Notes: a model not told the origin generated them from the letters alone. A stretch of DNA of 64,000 nt from Pseudomonas corrugata (GCF_001269905.1 NZ_LHVK01000014.1:124397-188396), one strand, 5' to 3'. Positions 17,069 through 26,980 are shown, numbered from the stretch's first letter. A program made the numbers and translations.

Positions 17069-17706
17069 TGCAGACGGTTGCAGTCATCGACTACGGTATG
17101 GGCAACCTGCACTCGGTGGCCAAGGCCCTCGAGCATGTGGGGGCCGGCAAGGTGCTGATCACCAGCGATGCCGACGTGATTCGCGAAGCCGACCGAGTGG
17201 TATTCCCCGGTGTCGGTGCGATTCGCGATTGCATGGCCGAGATCCGTCGCCTGGGCTTCGATTCGCTGGTCCAGGAAGTCAGCCAGGACCGTCCGTTCCT
17301 TGGCATCTGCGTGGGCATGCAGGCTTTGCTCGAGCGCAGCGAAGAGAACGCCGGTGTCGATTGCATCGGCATGTTCCCGGGTCAGGTGAAGTTCTTTGGC
17401 AGGGACCTGCATGAAGACGCCGAACACCTGAAAGTCCCGCACATGGGTTGGAACGAAGTGAAGCAGGTGGTGGATCACCCGCTGTGGCACAACATTCCGG
17501 ACCTGGCGCGCTTCTACTTCGTACACAGTTACTACATCGCCGCCGGCAATGCACGGCAGGTGGTGGGCAGTGGTCACTATGGCGTCGATTTCGCAGCGGC
17601 CCTGGCCGATGGGTCACGATTTGCCGTGCAGTTCCACCCGGAGAAGAGCCACACCCATGGCCTGCAGCTGTTGCAGAATTTCGCCGCGTGGGACGGCCGC
17701 TGGTAA
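17068..17706 (+). CDS. hisH: Imidazole glycerol phosphate synthase glutaminase subunit HisH
   Basis: A 212-residue class I glutamine amidotransferase. The nucleophile elbow GICVGMQ contains the catalytic Cys, and FHPEKS contains the catalytic His and Glu. It supplies ammonia to HisF, encoded three genes downstream. Both junctions are TAATG overlaps (hisB before, DUF2164 after), indicating tight translational coupling. Confidence 0.97.
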   Translation: MQTVAVIDYGMGNLHSVAKALEHVGAGKVLITSDADVIREADRVVFPGVGAIRDCMAEIRRLGFDSLVQEVSQDRPFLGICVGMQALLERSEENAGVDCIGMFPGQVKFFGRDLHEDAEHLKVPHMGWNEVKQVVDHPLWHNIPDLARFYFVHSYYIAAGNARQVVGSGHYGVDFAAALADGSRFAVQFHPEKSHTHGLQLLQNFAAWDGRW

Positions 17707-17960
17707 TGGCACGCAAGAAACCGCCAATCCTCACCCTCACCCCGGAACAGGAAAGTGAGGCGAACCGCAAGATTCAGCGGTTCATGGAGGATCGTTTCGA
17801 ACTGGACCTGGGGTCGTTCGAGGCGGCGGAAATTCTTGACCTGTTTACCCGCGAAATTGCTCCGCACTATTACAACAGGGCGATTTTCGACGTGCAGGCG
17901 CACCTTAAGGAAAGGTTCGAAAGCATCGAAAGCGACCTGTGGGCGCTCGAGAAAAACTGA
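17706..17960 (+). CDS. DUF2164 family protein embedded in the his cluster
   Basis: An 84-residue soluble protein ([20 protein letters not shown]). It matches the DUF2164 pattern: a basic start, then NRKIQRFMEDRFELDLGSFE and the HYYNRAIFDVQAHL core. Its ATG overlaps the hisH stop (TAATG), so it is translated with the histidine genes. No biochemical role is known to me; its position suggests a link to IGP synthase or simple co-expression. Confidence 0.88.
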   Translation: MARKKPPILTLTPEQESEANRKIQRFMEDRFELDLGSFEAAEILDLFTREIAPHYYNRAIFDVQAHLKERFESIESDLWALEKN

Positions 17961-18002
17961 TTCCCGAGCCAAGCTGAACATTCGTATTTGAAGGTTTGCC
18001 AG

Positions 18003-18740
18003 ATGCTGATTATCCCCGCTATCGATCTCAAGGACGGCGCTTGCGTACGTCTGCGTCAGGGCCGGATGGAAGACTCCACGGTATTTTCCGATGATCCGGT
18101 GAGCATGGCCGCCAAGTGGGTGGAAGGTGGTTGCCGTCGCCTGCATCTGGTCGACCTGAACGGCGCCTTCGAAGGGCAGCCGGTGAACGGTGAGGTGGTC
18201 ACCGCCATCGCCAGGCGCTACCCGAACCTGCCGATCCAGATTGGTGGTGGTATCCGTTCGCTGGAAACCATCGAGCACTACGTCAAGGCCGGCGTCAGCT
18301 ATGTGATCATCGGCACCAAGGCGGTCAAGGAGCCTGAGTTCGTTGCCGAAGCCTGCCGCGCCTTCCCGGGCAAGGTCATCGTTGGCCTGGACGCCAAGGA
18401 CGGTTTCGTCGCCACTGACGGCTGGGCCGAAGTCAGCACCGTGCAGGTGATCGACCTGGCCAAGCGCTTCGAGGCTGACGGCGTGTCTGCCATCGTCTAC
18501 ACCGACATCGCCAAAGACGGCATGATGCAAGGCTGCAATGTCCCGTTCACCGCCGCCCTGGCCACCGCTACGAAGATTCCGGTCATCGCCTCCGGCGGTA
18601 TCCACAACCTGGGCGATATCAAGACGCTGCTCGACGCCAAGGCGCCGGGCATCATCGGTGCGATCACCGGTCGCGCGATTTATGAAGGTACCCTGGACGT
18701 CGCCGAGGCCCAGGCCTTCTGCGATGCCTACACAGGCTGA
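18003..18740 (+). CDS. hisA: ProFAR isomerase HisA
   Basis: A 245-residue TIM-barrel isomerase of the histidine pathway. The N-terminal catalytic Asp is in [12 protein letters not shown] and the second in [12 protein letters not shown]; the phosphate-binding repeats GGGIRS and ASGGIHN are evident. The start at 18003 was chosen over 18988-type upstream codons because the family begins MLIIPAIDL. It lies 42 nt after the DUF2164 gene and 9 nt before hisF. Confidence 0.97.
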   Translation: MLIIPAIDLKDGACVRLRQGRMEDSTVFSDDPVSMAAKWVEGGCRRLHLVDLNGAFEGQPVNGEVVTAIARRYPNLPIQIGGGIRSLETIEHYVKAGVSYVIIGTKAVKEPEFVAEACRAFPGKVIVGLDAKDGFVATDGWAEVSTVQVIDLAKRFEADGVSAIVYTDIAKDGMMQGCNVPFTAALATATKIPVIASGGIHNLGDIKTLLDAKAPGIIGAITGRAIYEGTLDVAEAQAFCDAYTG

Positions 18741-18749
18741 GGACTCATC

Positions 18750-19520
18750 ATGGCGCTGGCCAAACGCATCATCCCTTGCCTGGACGTGGATAACGGCCGG
18801 GTGGTCAAGGGCGTCAAGTTCGAGAACATCCGTGACGCCGGCGACCCGGTGGAAATCGCCCGTCGCTACGACGAGCAGGGCGCGGACGAAATCACCTTCC
18901 TGGACATCACGGCCAGCGTCGATGGTCGCGATACCACGTTGCATACCGTCGAGCGCATGGCCAGCCAGGTATTCATTCCGCTGACCGTGGGCGGTGGCGT
19001 GCGCACCGTGCAGGACATCCGCAACCTGCTCAACGCCGGTGCGGACAAGGTGTCGATCAACACCGCCGCCGTCTTCAATCCTGAGTTCGTCGGCGAGGCC
19101 GCCGAGCGTTTCGGCTCGCAGTGCATTGTCGTGGCGATCGATGCGAAGAAGGTGTCCGGCCCGGGCGAACCCCCGCGCTGGGAAATCTTCACCCACGGCG
19201 GCCGCAAGCCAACCGGCCTCGACGCCGTCGAGTGGGCGAAGAAGATGGAGGGCCTGGGCGCCGGTGAGATCCTGCTGACCAGCATGGATCAGGATGGCAT
19301 GAAGAACGGTTTCGACCTGGGCGTCACCCGCGCCATCAGCGATGCACTGGGGATCCCGGTGATTGCCTCCGGCGGTGTCGGCAACCTGCAACACCTGGCC
19401 GATGGCATTCTCGAAGGCCACGCCAGTGCAGTGCTGGCGGCGAGCATCTTCCATTTTGGCGAATACACCGTGCCGGAAGCCAAGGCCTACATGGCACAGC
19501 GCGGTATCTGCGTTCGTTGA
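18750..19520 (+). CDS. hisF: Imidazole glycerol phosphate synthase cyclase subunit HisF
   Basis: A 256-residue TIM barrel that uses ammonia from HisH to form IGP and AICAR. It starts [21 protein letters not shown] with the catalytic Asp11 equivalent, and [15 protein letters not shown] carries the second catalytic Asp. Half-barrel phosphate sites GGGVRT and ASGGVGN match. It is the last gene of the his cluster; hisI/hisE are not adjacent. Confidence 0.97.
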   Translation: MALAKRIIPCLDVDNGRVVKGVKFENIRDAGDPVEIARRYDEQGADEITFLDITASVDGRDTTLHTVERMASQVFIPLTVGGGVRTVQDIRNLLNAGADKVSINTAAVFNPEFVGEAAERFGSQCIVVAIDAKKVSGPGEPPRWEIFTHGGRKPTGLDAVEWAKKMEGLGAGEILLTSMDQDGMKNGFDLGVTRAISDALGIPVIASGGVGNLQHLADGILEGHASAVLAASIFHFGEYTVPEAKAYMAQRGICVR

Positions 19521-19539
19521 TTGCTGGACACCATGGCGA

Positions 19540-19558
19540 GCCCAAGGCACTCTTGGGC
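19540..19558 (+). other. Short hairpin after hisF
   Basis: GCCCAAG-GCACT-CTTGGGC forms a 7-bp stem with a 5-nt loop, 20 nt after the hisF stop. No T-run follows, so it is more likely a transcript-stabilising or weak pausing structure than a terminator. A CACCATGG octamer repeats directly on both sides. Confidence 0.45.
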
Positions 19559-19583
19559 ACACCATGGATTGCGGTAGCCCGAC

Positions 19584-20330
19584 ATGCTCAAACGCCTCGT
19601 TCTTGCCTTTGCTGGCGCCACGTTGCTGCTCGCAGGGTCCGCCCGCGCTGCCGAGACATCACTGGTGCTGCTGACGGAAAACTTCCCTCCGTACAACATG
19701 GCCAAGAACGGCAAGAACTTCGCCCAGGACGAGAACATCCATGGCATTGCCGTGGACATCGTCCGCGAGATCTTCAAGCGCGCCGATATCACCTACAACC
19801 TGACACTGCGTTTTCCCTGGGAACGCATCTACAAACTCGCCCTGGAAAATCCCGGCTACGGTGTGTTTGTCATGGCGCGGCTGCCGGAGCGTGAAGCGCT
19901 GTTCAAATGGGTTGGTCCTATTGGTCCGGACGACTGGATCATGCTTGCCAGGGCGGACAGCAAGATTGTCCTCGACTCGTTGGAGCAGGCGCGCCAATAC
20001 AGGATCGGCGCCTACAAGGGTGATGCGATTGCCGAAACACTGGGCAAGCAAGGGCTGAATCCAATTGTCGTGCTGCGCGATCAGGACAACGCCAGGAAAC
20101 TGGTCAACGGTCAAATCGATCTGTGGGCCACTGGCGACCCGGCCGGCCGCTACCTGGCTCGTCAGGAGGGTGTGAGCGATCTCAAGACCGTGTTGCGATT
20201 CAACAGTGCCGAGTTGTACCTGGCGCTGAACAGGGACGTGCCCGACGATGTGGTCGCACGGCTTCAAAAAGCCCTGGATGAACTGCGCAGGGAAGGTGCG
20301 GTGGACGCAATCATGGCGCGGTATCTTTGA
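19584..20330 (+). CDS. Periplasmic solute-binding protein, SBP_bac_3 type
   Basis: A 248-residue secreted protein with signal peptide MLKRLVLAFAGATLLLAGSA (cleavage near ARA-AE). The mature sequence (VLLTENFPPYNMAKNG ... HGIAVDIVREIFKRADI) is of the family-3 binding-protein type. No permease or ATPase is adjacent, so it may serve a distant transporter or act as an orphan receptor. It lacks the basic amino-acid signature of the receptor at 4108-4863 and is not its close paralog. It follows hisF by 63 nt and could share its transcript. Confidence 0.85.
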   Translation: MLKRLVLAFAGATLLLAGSARAAETSLVLLTENFPPYNMAKNGKNFAQDENIHGIAVDIVREIFKRADITYNLTLRFPWERIYKLALENPGYGVFVMARLPEREALFKWVGPIGPDDWIMLARADSKIVLDSLEQARQYRIGAYKGDAIAETLGKQGLNPIVVLRDQDNARKLVNGQIDLWATGDPAGRYLARQEGVSDLKTVLRFNSAELYLALNRDVPDDVVARLQKALDELRREGAVDAIMARYL

Positions 20331-20355
20331 AGAAATTTACCGGTCGGTCAGGCGC

Positions 20356-20423
20356 TTCGCGAGCAAGCCCCCACAGGATGAAGCTCAGTCGCGAATCAAT
20401 GTGTGCGAGCCTGCTCGCGATAG
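20356..20423. repeat. Degenerate REP pair
   Basis: Two half-sites (CGCGAGCAAGCCCCCACAGG at 20358 and TGCGAGCCTGCTCGCGAT at 20404) resemble the REP core in opposite orientation but with several mismatches, suggesting an older copy. Confidence 0.65.
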
Positions 20424-20434
20424 CAGCGACGCGG

Positions 20435-21217
20435 TTATCGATAAACCCCATTTTTCCCATGCCCCGCCATCGCCCGATTGCTGCGCAGGCTGATCATCGA
20501 CTGGATGTCGACCCATTCGATACCCTGGGCCTTTAGCCTGGGCAGTTCGCGTTCGAGTACCGCCAGCGTTTGCGGGTAGGGATGACCGATCATCACGGCC
20601 GAGCCCTGGCGGCGGGCCAGGTCGATGGCGCTCTGGAGCTGGTGGCCGATGGCGGCTTCGGTGCGCTCGTCGTCGAGGAATACATCCCGCGACACACTGG
20701 CGAGGCCAATCTTCTGGGCTTCGGCGGCTGCGACGGTCTGGGCGCTGGTGCGGCTGTCAACGAAGAACTTGTGCCGCTGTTGCAAGTCCGCCATCAGCCA
20801 TGCCATGGCCTGGGGCTGGGCGGTCATGCGGCTGCCCATGTGGTTGTTGACCCCGCTGGTATAGGGCACGGCGGCGAACGCGGCGTCGAGACGCTTTCCC
20901 AGCTCCTCAATCGGTAGTTCGGGATGCCAGGCGAACGGTCCGGTCGCCGGATCCATGGGCATGTGCAGCATGACGATTTTGCCAGCGCGGTGAGCCTCGC
21001 GAGCGAATTCGGCGGCGTGGGGCGTGTCGGGCATGATCGCGGTGGCGACCGGACCGGGGAGTGCGAGCACCCGGCGATCCCGGGGCAGATTCTGTCCCAG
21101 GTCGTCGATGATCAGGCTCAGGTAAGCCTTGTGCGGTGAAGGCGCAGGCGTGTCGGGCGCCGCAAAAGCAGCGCTCGCCAGGCAGCACAACAGACCGAGG
21201 ATGAAACGCCGGTCCAT
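20435..21217 (-). CDS. Divergent polysaccharide deacetylase family protein (YibQ-like)
   Basis: A 260-residue secreted protein with signal peptide MDRRFILGLLCCLASAAFAA. The deacetylase-like core is visible as YLSLIIDDLGQN, VMLHMPMDP, NNHMGSRMT and VMIGHPYP. The family is named divergent because not all catalytic residues of NodB deacetylases are kept. The start lies 1 nt after the ctpA stop. The run envC, ctpA, deacetylase points to peptidoglycan or envelope maintenance. Confidence 0.88.
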   Translation of the reverse strand: MDRRFILGLLCCLASAAFAAPDTPAPSPHKAYLSLIIDDLGQNLPRDRRVLALPGPVATAIMPDTPHAAEFAREAHRAGKIVMLHMPMDPATGPFAWHPELPIEELGKRLDAAFAAVPYTSGVNNHMGSRMTAQPQAMAWLMADLQQRHKFFVDSRTSAQTVAAAEAQKIGLASVSRDVFLDDERTEAAIGHQLQSAIDLARRQGSAVMIGHPYPQTLAVLERELPRLKAQGIEWVDIQSMISLRSNRAMAGHGKNGVYR

Positions 21218-21218
21218 C

Positions 21219-22532
21219 TCAGCGGCCGGAGGTGATGTTCAGTCCTTTGAGCAGGCTCAGGGCCTGGGCCAACTGGTAATCGTCATCCTGCGGCATCGGC
21301 TTGGCCTTGGCGCCAGAACCGCTCGGCTTGTCGGCGCCGCCGTTGCCATTGCCCAGGTGACCTTGCAGGTCGGCTTCCTTGAAGTATTCGCTGTCCTGCT
21401 CGCTGGTGATCTTGGCCTTGCGCACCTCGATGTCCGGGACGATGCCCTGGGCCTGGATGGAGCGGCCGTTGGGCGTGAAGTACAGCGCGGTAGTTATCTT
21501 CAGGGCGCGATCATTGTTCAGTGGCAGCACGGTCTGCACCGAGCCTTTGCCGAAACTGGTGGTGCCCATGACGACGCCGCGCTTCTGGTCCTGCAGGGCA
21601 CCGGCGACGATTTCCGAGGCCGAGGCGCTGCCACCGTTGATCAACACCACCAGTGGCACAGCTTCGCTCAGGTCGTTGCCGGTGGCCGAGAAGCGCAGCT
21701 CGGAGTTGGCGATACGCCCCTTGGTGTAGACGATAAGGCCCTTGGTGATGAAGTGATCGACCACTTCCACCGCCGACTGCAGCACGCCGCCAGGGTTGTT
21801 GCGCAGGTCCAGGACCAGACCGTTGAGTTTCTTGCCATTGTCCTTGCGCAGCTTGGCCAGGGCCTTGGCAACTTCTTCGCCGGTCTTGACCTGGAACTGG
21901 GTGATGCGGATGTAGCCGTAGCCCGACTCCAGCAGTTGGCTCTTCACGCTCTTGACCTGGATGACCGCCCGCGTGAGGGTCACGTCGAACGGCGTGCCGC
22001 CATCGCGCACCAGGGTCAGGGTGATCTTCTGGCCGATCTTGCCGCGCATCTTGTCCACGGCTTCGGTCATGCTCTGGCCGCGTGTCGGCTGGCCGTTGAT
22101 CTTGACGATGAAGTCACCGGCCTGGATTCCGGCCTTGGAGGCCGGCGTGTCGTCGATCGGCGAGACCACCTTGATAAAGCCGTCTTCGCTGCCGACTTCG
22201 ATGCCCAGGCCGCCGAACTCGCCGCTGGTGCTTTCCTGCAATTCGGCAAAGTCTTCCGGTCCCAGGTAGGCCGAGTGCGGGTCGAGGTTGCTGAGCATGC
22301 CCTTGATGGCGTTCTCCAGCAGCATCTTGTCATCCACCGGTTCGACGTAGGCGGCTTTGATCCGGTCCATGACTTCGGCAAAGGTGCGCAGTTCATCCAG
22401 CGGCAACGGGGCCTTCGTGGTCGCGGCGGCGGCAGGCGCCGACGGGGCCGGTCCGGCGGCGAAAGCCAGGGGCGCACCGATCACGAGGGCGATCGTCAGG
22501 GCCAGCGAGGTAAGGCGGGACAAATGCAGCAT
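21219..22532 (-). CDS. ctpA: C-terminal processing peptidase CtpA (S41)
   Basis: A 437-residue periplasmic serine protease with signal peptide MLHLSRLTSLALTIALVIGA. A PDZ domain (GIEVGSEDGFIKVVSPIDDT) precedes the S41 catalytic core: Ser in NGGSASASEIVAGAL and Lys in TTSFGKGSVQT. In Pseudomonas such proteases degrade peptidoglycan hydrolases with a lipoprotein partner. The start at 22532 was chosen since the export signal begins there. It lies between envC and the deacetylase in one minus-strand run. Confidence 0.93.
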   Translation of the reverse strand: MLHLSRLTSLALTIALVIGAPLAFAAGPAPSAPAAAATTKAPLPLDELRTFAEVMDRIKAAYVEPVDDKMLLENAIKGMLSNLDPHSAYLGPEDFAELQESTSGEFGGLGIEVGSEDGFIKVVSPIDDTPASKAGIQAGDFIVKINGQPTRGQSMTEAVDKMRGKIGQKITLTLVRDGGTPFDVTLTRAVIQVKSVKSQLLESGYGYIRITQFQVKTGEEVAKALAKLRKDNGKKLNGLVLDLRNNPGGVLQSAVEVVDHFITKGLIVYTKGRIANSELRFSATGNDLSEAVPLVVLINGGSASASEIVAGALQDQKRGVVMGTTSFGKGSVQTVLPLNNDRALKITTALYFTPNGRSIQAQGIVPDIEVRKAKITSEQDSEYFKEADLQGHLGNGNGGADKPSGSGAKAKPMPQDDDYQLAQALSLLKGLNITSGR

Positions 22533-22564
22533 GTCGAACGAACTCCTTAATTGGATGGGCGCGC

Positions 22565-23857
22565 TTATCCTTGCGCACGACACCATTGGGCCGGGTCACT
22601 GGGGCGACCCTGCTGACGAATAGCGAAATACAGTGCAGGCGTATCCTGCCCGCCACTGTTGCCGACCGTGGAGATGGACTCACCGGCCTTGACCACATCC
22701 CCCGCCGACTTGAGCAGCGTCTGGTTGTGGCCATACAGACTCAGGTAACCGTTGCCGTGATCGAGGATCACCAGCAGGCCGGCGCCACGCAGCCAGTCGG
22801 CGAACACCACGCGCCCGCCATGAACGGCGTGCACCTGGCTGCCGGCGGATGCGCTGATCATCACGCCGTCCCACTTGGTACGGGTGTCGTCGCCGCGGGT
22901 TTCACCAAAGCGCGCAAGCAATCGACCATTGACTGGCCATGGAAGTTTGCCCCGGGCGGAAGCAAAGGCGCCGCCGAAAGTTTCGCCATCGCTGGAAACC
23001 AGCGCGCCGGGGCTGGATTTTGTCGTTTTGCGGGGCGCATCGTCCGAGTCCGCATCGGCCTGGGCTTCACGCAAACGCTTTTTTTCGGCTTCCTGCTGGG
23101 CGATCAGCGCTTTCTGCCGCGCTTCCTCTGCCTCTCGCGCCTGGCGGGCCAGGGTTTCCTCGATGGTTTTCAAGACTTTCGCCAATTCGGCCTGGTCCTG
23201 CTCGCGAGCCTTGAGCTTGCTGTCCCGCGCCTTCATATCATCATTGAGCTTGGCCAGGGCTTCTGCGCGTTCCTTGCGCACTTTCTCGAGTTCTTCGCGC
23301 TGGGTATCGAGGCTGCTTTTCTGCACCAGCAACTGGGCTTGCTGCAGTTCGATGTCTTTTTCGACGTTGGCCAGCTGCCGCAGGGTTTCGTTGAATTTCT
23401 TGAGTTGTTCCAGGCGTGCCTGGCTCAGATAGTCATAGTAGGTGAGGGTGCGGGCGAACTTCTCGGGGTTCTGCTGGTTGAGCAACAGCTTGAGATACTC
23501 CTGACGGCCGCTCTGATAGGCCGCGCGGGCCTGGATGGCGATCAGATGCTGCTGTTCAGCGCGCGCGCTCTGGAGTTTTTTTTTCTCTCCATCGAGCCGC
23601 TGCAGCTCGGATTCGCTTTTCTTCAGCTCTTTTTGCAGGGCGTCGACCTGTTTCTCCAGGTTGCCCATCTCGGTCTCGGTGCCGCGCAAGTCTTTCTGCA
23701 CGCCGGCTTTCTCTTCCTGCAGCTTGCCCAGCAGCTTCTTCAGCTCGGCAATGTCCTGGCGCGTGGCTTCCAACTGCTGTTGGGTTTGCGCGCGCTCGTC
23801 AGCGAAGGCCGGTTGGAGCAGGCAGGTCAGAGCGAGGGCTATCAGGACGCGAAGCAT
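22565..23857 (-). CDS. envC: EnvC-type murein hydrolase activator (degenerate LytM)
   Basis: A 430-residue secreted protein with signal peptide MLRVLIALALTCLLQPAFA. A long coiled coil spans roughly 20-280 (heptads rich in Gln, Lys, Glu), then a C-terminal LytM/M23 domain (AVHGGRVVFADWLRGAGLLV). The zinc ligands of active M23 enzymes are missing: the first site reads KWDGVMISASAG and the last reads ALYFAIRQ instead of HxH. That pattern is the hallmark of EnvC, which activates the cell-division amidases instead of cutting peptidoglycan itself. It lies 32 nt before ctpA. Confidence 0.92.
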   Translation of the reverse strand: MLRVLIALALTCLLQPAFADERAQTQQQLEATRQDIAELKKLLGKLQEEKAGVQKDLRGTETEMGNLEKQVDALQKELKKSESELQRLDGEKKKLQSARAEQQHLIAIQARAAYQSGRQEYLKLLLNQQNPEKFARTLTYYDYLSQARLEQLKKFNETLRQLANVEKDIELQQAQLLVQKSSLDTQREELEKVRKERAEALAKLNDDMKARDSKLKAREQDQAELAKVLKTIEETLARQAREAEEARQKALIAQQEAEKKRLREAQADADSDDAPRKTTKSSPGALVSSDGETFGGAFASARGKLPWPVNGRLLARFGETRGDDTRTKWDGVMISASAGSQVHAVHGGRVVFADWLRGAGLLVILDHGNGYLSLYGHNQTLLKSAGDVVKAGESISTVGNSGGQDTPALYFAIRQQGRPSDPAQWCRAQG

Positions 23858-23980
23858 AGAGGCGGGCGATACCAGGGAAAGGGACGGCCTAGTATGCCCG
23901 CCCCACGCCGCAAAAAAAACGCCCATTTGGGGCTGTGTGACAACTGGGCTGGTGTCAGGCGCCAAATCACCGCCAAACCT

Positions 23981-24073
23981 CTGTGGGAGCAAAGCTTACT
24001 CGCGATGATGTCAGCACATTCAACAAAAGTGCTGACCGTTCGATCGCTATCGCGAGCAAGCTTTGCTCCCACA
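23981..24073. repeat. REP/REPIN pair (AAGCTT variant)
   Basis: CTGTGGGAGCAAAGCTTACT and its complement flank a spacer between the divergent-facing ends of envC's upstream region and the gpmI stop. The core has AAAGCTT in place of GAGCCTG, a variant shared with 61592-61680. Confidence 0.9.
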
Positions 24074-24085
24074 TGGGGGGGTTGA

Positions 24086-25615
24086 TCAGACCAGAATCGA
24101 AGTCCCGGTCATTTCCGCAGGCTTTTCCATGCCCAGCAGCATCAGCATGGTCGGCGCCACGTCGGCCAGCACACCGCCGTCGCGGACCTTGAAGTCGCGC
24201 TTGCCAACGTAGATAAATGGCACCGGCTCGGTGGTATGGGCAGTGTGGGCCTGGCCGGTGGATTCGTCGGACATCTGCTCGACATTGCCATGGTCGGCTG
24301 TGATCAGCGCTTCGCCTCCGACCTTTTCCAGCGCCTCGACGATGCGGCCAACGCAGGTGTCCAGGCACTCCACGGCCTTGACCGCTGCCTCGAATACACC
24401 GCTGTGACCGACCATGTCGCCGTTGGCATAGTTGACCACGATGACGTCGTAACGCTGGTTTTCAATGGCGTCGACGATCCGGTCTGTGACTTCCGGGGCG
24501 CTCATCTCCGGTTGCAGGTCGTAGGTGGCGACTTTCGGCGATGGGATCAGGATGCGTTCTTCGCCCGGGAACGGTTCTTCGCGGCCGCCGGAGAAAAAGA
24601 ACGTCACGTGGGCATATTTTTCTGTTTCGGCGATGCGCAACTGAGTCTTGCCATTCTTCGCCAGGTAATCGCCCAGCACGTTTTCCAGGCTGCCGGCGGC
24701 GAAAGCCGAAGGTGCCGGGATGCTGGCGGCGTACTGGGTCAGCATTACGAAACCGGCCAGCTTTGGCTGGCGAGGGCGTTCGAACTCCTTGAAATCGTCT
24801 TCGACGAAGACCCGGGTCAGTTCGCGGGCGCGGTCGGCGCGGAAGTTCATGAACACCACGGCGTCGCCATCCTCGACTTTGACCGGCTCGCCGATGGTGG
24901 TGGCCTTGACGAATTCGTCGCTTTCGCCGCGCTCGTAGGCGGCTTGCAGGCCTTCCTGGGCGGTGGCGGCGCTGAATTCGGCGTTGCCATCGACGATCAG
25001 ATTGTAGGCCTGGGCTACGCGGTCCCAACGGTTGTCGCGATCCATGGCGTAGTAACGGCCGACGATGCTGGCGATGCGGCCCTTGCCCAGCGCCTGGAAT
25101 GTGGTGTCCAGCAGCTCGATGGAAGAGGCGGCACTCTTCGGCGGGGTGTCGCGGCCATCGAGGAAGGCGTGCAGGTAGATTTTCTCGGCGCCGCGTTTGA
25201 AGGCCAGTTCGGCCATGGCAATCAGGTGGTCCTGGTGGCTGTGCACGCCGCCGTCGGACAGCAGACCCATGAAATGCACGGCCTTGCCGGCAGCCACGGC
25301 TTTATCCACGGCGGCGCAGATGGTCGGGTTCTCGAAGAACTCGCCGTCGCGGATCGCTTTGGTGACGCGGGTGAAGTCCTGGTAAACCACGCGGCCGGCG
25401 CCGAGGTTCATGTGGCCGACTTCGGAGTTGCCCATCTGCCCGTCCGGCAGGCCGACGTCCATGCCGCTGCCGGAGATCAGGCCGTTCGGCACGGTGGCCC
25501 ACAGGCGGTCCAGTACAGGCTTGTTGGCCGAATACACAGCGTTGGATTCGTGGCTGTCACTGTGACCGAAGCCGTCGAGAATCATCAGGACCAAAGGTTT
25601 AGGCGTGGTAGTCAT
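24086..25615 (-). CDS. gpmI: 2,3-bisphosphoglycerate-independent phosphoglycerate mutase
   Basis: A 509-residue glycolytic/gluconeogenic enzyme that interconverts 3- and 2-phosphoglycerate using two Mn ions. [18 protein letters not shown] and [20 protein letters not shown] include the metal Asp and the catalytic Ser (GNSEVGH). Later metal ligands appear in [12 protein letters not shown] and [11 protein letters not shown]. The start at ATG 25615 follows the family N-terminus ([12 protein letters not shown]); the frame is open further upstream without support. It is transcribed divergently from the rhodanese gene. Confidence 0.97.
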   Translation of the reverse strand: MTTTPKPLVLMILDGFGHSDSHESNAVYSANKPVLDRLWATVPNGLISGSGMDVGLPDGQMGNSEVGHMNLGAGRVVYQDFTRVTKAIRDGEFFENPTICAAVDKAVAAGKAVHFMGLLSDGGVHSHQDHLIAMAELAFKRGAEKIYLHAFLDGRDTPPKSAASSIELLDTTFQALGKGRIASIVGRYYAMDRDNRWDRVAQAYNLIVDGNAEFSAATAQEGLQAAYERGESDEFVKATTIGEPVKVEDGDAVVFMNFRADRARELTRVFVEDDFKEFERPRQPKLAGFVMLTQYAASIPAPSAFAAGSLENVLGDYLAKNGKTQLRIAETEKYAHVTFFFSGGREEPFPGEERILIPSPKVATYDLQPEMSAPEVTDRIVDAIENQRYDVIVVNYANGDMVGHSGVFEAAVKAVECLDTCVGRIVEALEKVGGEALITADHGNVEQMSDESTGQAHTAHTTEPVPFIYVGKRDFKVRDGGVLADVAPTMLMLLGMEKPAEMTGTSILV

Positions 25616-25767
25616 GGAATCCACTCGTGGCTGGTTAAAGGAAGACGATGGAAAAGGGACGGGCAGTTTAAAGGTAAGTTCCGGTGCCGTCACCGCCGGG
25701 CGGGGTTTGGCCGACCTTGAGTGCTGTGTATACTGGCCGACATTTTAACGCCCTGGAACCTCCTTCG

Positions 25768-26181
25768 ATGGTTGCTCACCTGATTGAATTTGCCACTAAC
25801 CACTACATTCTCGTCGGTATCTTCGTCGTACTGCTGGCATTGCTGCTCGTCCACACGATGCAGGGCGGCGGTCGCAGCCTGAGCACCGCCGAACTGACCG
25901 CGCTGGTCAACAAGGACGCCGGCGTGGTGGTGGACATTCGTCCCGGCAAGGAATTCGCCGCCGGTCACATTGTCGGCGCGTTGAACATCCCCCAGGACAA
26001 ATTGGCCGCACGTATCGGCGAACTGGAAAAGCACAAGGCCAAGACCATTATCCTGGTCGATGCCATGGGCCAGACGGCCGGTACCCACGCCCGCGAACTG
26101 ATGAAGTCCGGTTTCACTGCCGCCAAGCTGTCCGGTGGCGTGGCGACCTGGAAAGCCGACAACCTGCCCCTGGTGAAGTGA
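25768..26181 (+). CDS. Membrane-anchored rhodanese-like protein
   Basis: A 137-residue protein with one N-terminal membrane segment (ILVGIFVVLLALLLVHTM) and a rhodanese domain (LVNKDAGVVVDIRPGKEFAA). The usual active-site Cys is missing: the loop reads VDAMGQTAGT, so sulfurtransferase activity is doubtful. It starts the rhodanese-grxC-secB run with a 1-nt gap to grxC, suggesting a thiol/redox or protein-export role. Start 25768 chosen from the hydrophobic N-terminus. Confidence 0.9.
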   Translation: MVAHLIEFATNHYILVGIFVVLLALLLVHTMQGGGRSLSTAELTALVNKDAGVVVDIRPGKEFAAGHIVGALNIPQDKLAARIGELEKHKAKTIILVDAMGQTAGTHARELMKSGFTAAKLSGGVATWKADNLPLVK

Positions 26182-26182
26182 G

Positions 26183-26437
26183 ATGACCCACGTCGTTGTC
26201 TATTCCAGCGATTACTGCCCCTATTGTTCCAGAGCCAAGTTTCTGCTCCAGAACAAGGGCGTGGCTTTCGAAGAGATCAAGGTCGATGGCAAGCCGCAAC
26301 TGCGCGCCGAGATGACCCAGAAGGCCGGACGTACATCCGTGCCTCAGATCTGGATCGGCAACACCCACGTGGGCGGTTGCGACGACCTGTTTGCCCTGGA
26401 GCGCGCCGGCAAGCTCGACGCGATGCTCAAGGCCTGA
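26183..26437 (+). CDS. grxC: Glutaredoxin 3
   Basis: An 84-residue glutaredoxin with the active site CPYC (SSDYCPYCSRAKFLL), the cis-Pro loop TSVPQIWIGN and the GGCDDL glutathione-binding stretch. It reduces disulfides with glutathione. It lies 1 nt after the rhodanese gene and 36 nt before secB. Confidence 0.97.
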   Translation: MTHVVVYSSDYCPYCSRAKFLLQNKGVAFEEIKVDGKPQLRAEMTQKAGRTSVPQIWIGNTHVGGCDDLFALERAGKLDAMLKA

Positions 26438-26473
26438 ATCCCCTGAAGAACCTGAAAGTGAGAAGGATCTGCG

Positions 26474-26956
26474 ATGACTGACCAACAGAACACAGCTGCC
26501 AGCGAAGAAGAAGCCGCACCGCAATTCTCCTTGCAGCGCATTTATGTGCGAGACCTGTCGTTCGAAGCCCCGAAAAGCCCGGCGATCTTTCGCCAGCAGT
26601 GGGAGCCGAGCGTAGGCCTGGACCTCAACACCCGCCAGAAAGCCCTGGAAGAAGACTTCCACGAAGTGGTGCTGACCCTGTCGGTCACCGTGAAGAACGG
26701 TGACGAAGTGGCGTTCATCGCTGAAGTCCAGCAGGCCGGGATCTTCCTGATCAAGAACCTCGATGCCGCTTCGATGAGCCATACACTGGGCGCGTTCTGC
26801 CCGAACATCCTGTTCCCGTACGCCCGTGAAGCGCTGGACAGCCTGGTGACTCGCGGCTCGTTCCCGGCCCTGATGCTGGCCCCGGTGAATTTCGATGCGC
26901 TGTACGCCCAGGAGCTGCAACGCATGCAGGAAGAAGGCAGCGCGACGGTTCAATAA
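26474..26956 (+). CDS. secB: Protein-export chaperone SecB
   Basis: A 160-residue chaperone that holds preproteins unfolded and hands them to Sec[20 protein letters not shown] and the later [19 protein letters not shown] are the SecB signatures. Acidic N-terminus; tetrameric cytosolic protein by family. It is the third gene of the rhodanese-grxC-secB operon and is followed by a compound REP block. Confidence 0.97.
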   Translation: MTDQQNTAASEEEAAPQFSLQRIYVRDLSFEAPKSPAIFRQQWEPSVGLDLNTRQKALEEDFHEVVLTLSVTVKNGDEVAFIAEVQQAGIFLIKNLDAASMSHTLGAFCPNILFPYAREALDSLVTRGSFPALMLAPVNFDALYAQELQRMQEEGSATVQ

Positions 26957-26980
26957 GCGTCCGACAGCCGGCTACAAAAC

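Noticed and set aside
17577-19565. A 662-codon antisense frame opposite hisH-hisA-hisF
   Set aside because: Fully overlaps confirmed his genes; no motif or ribosome site.
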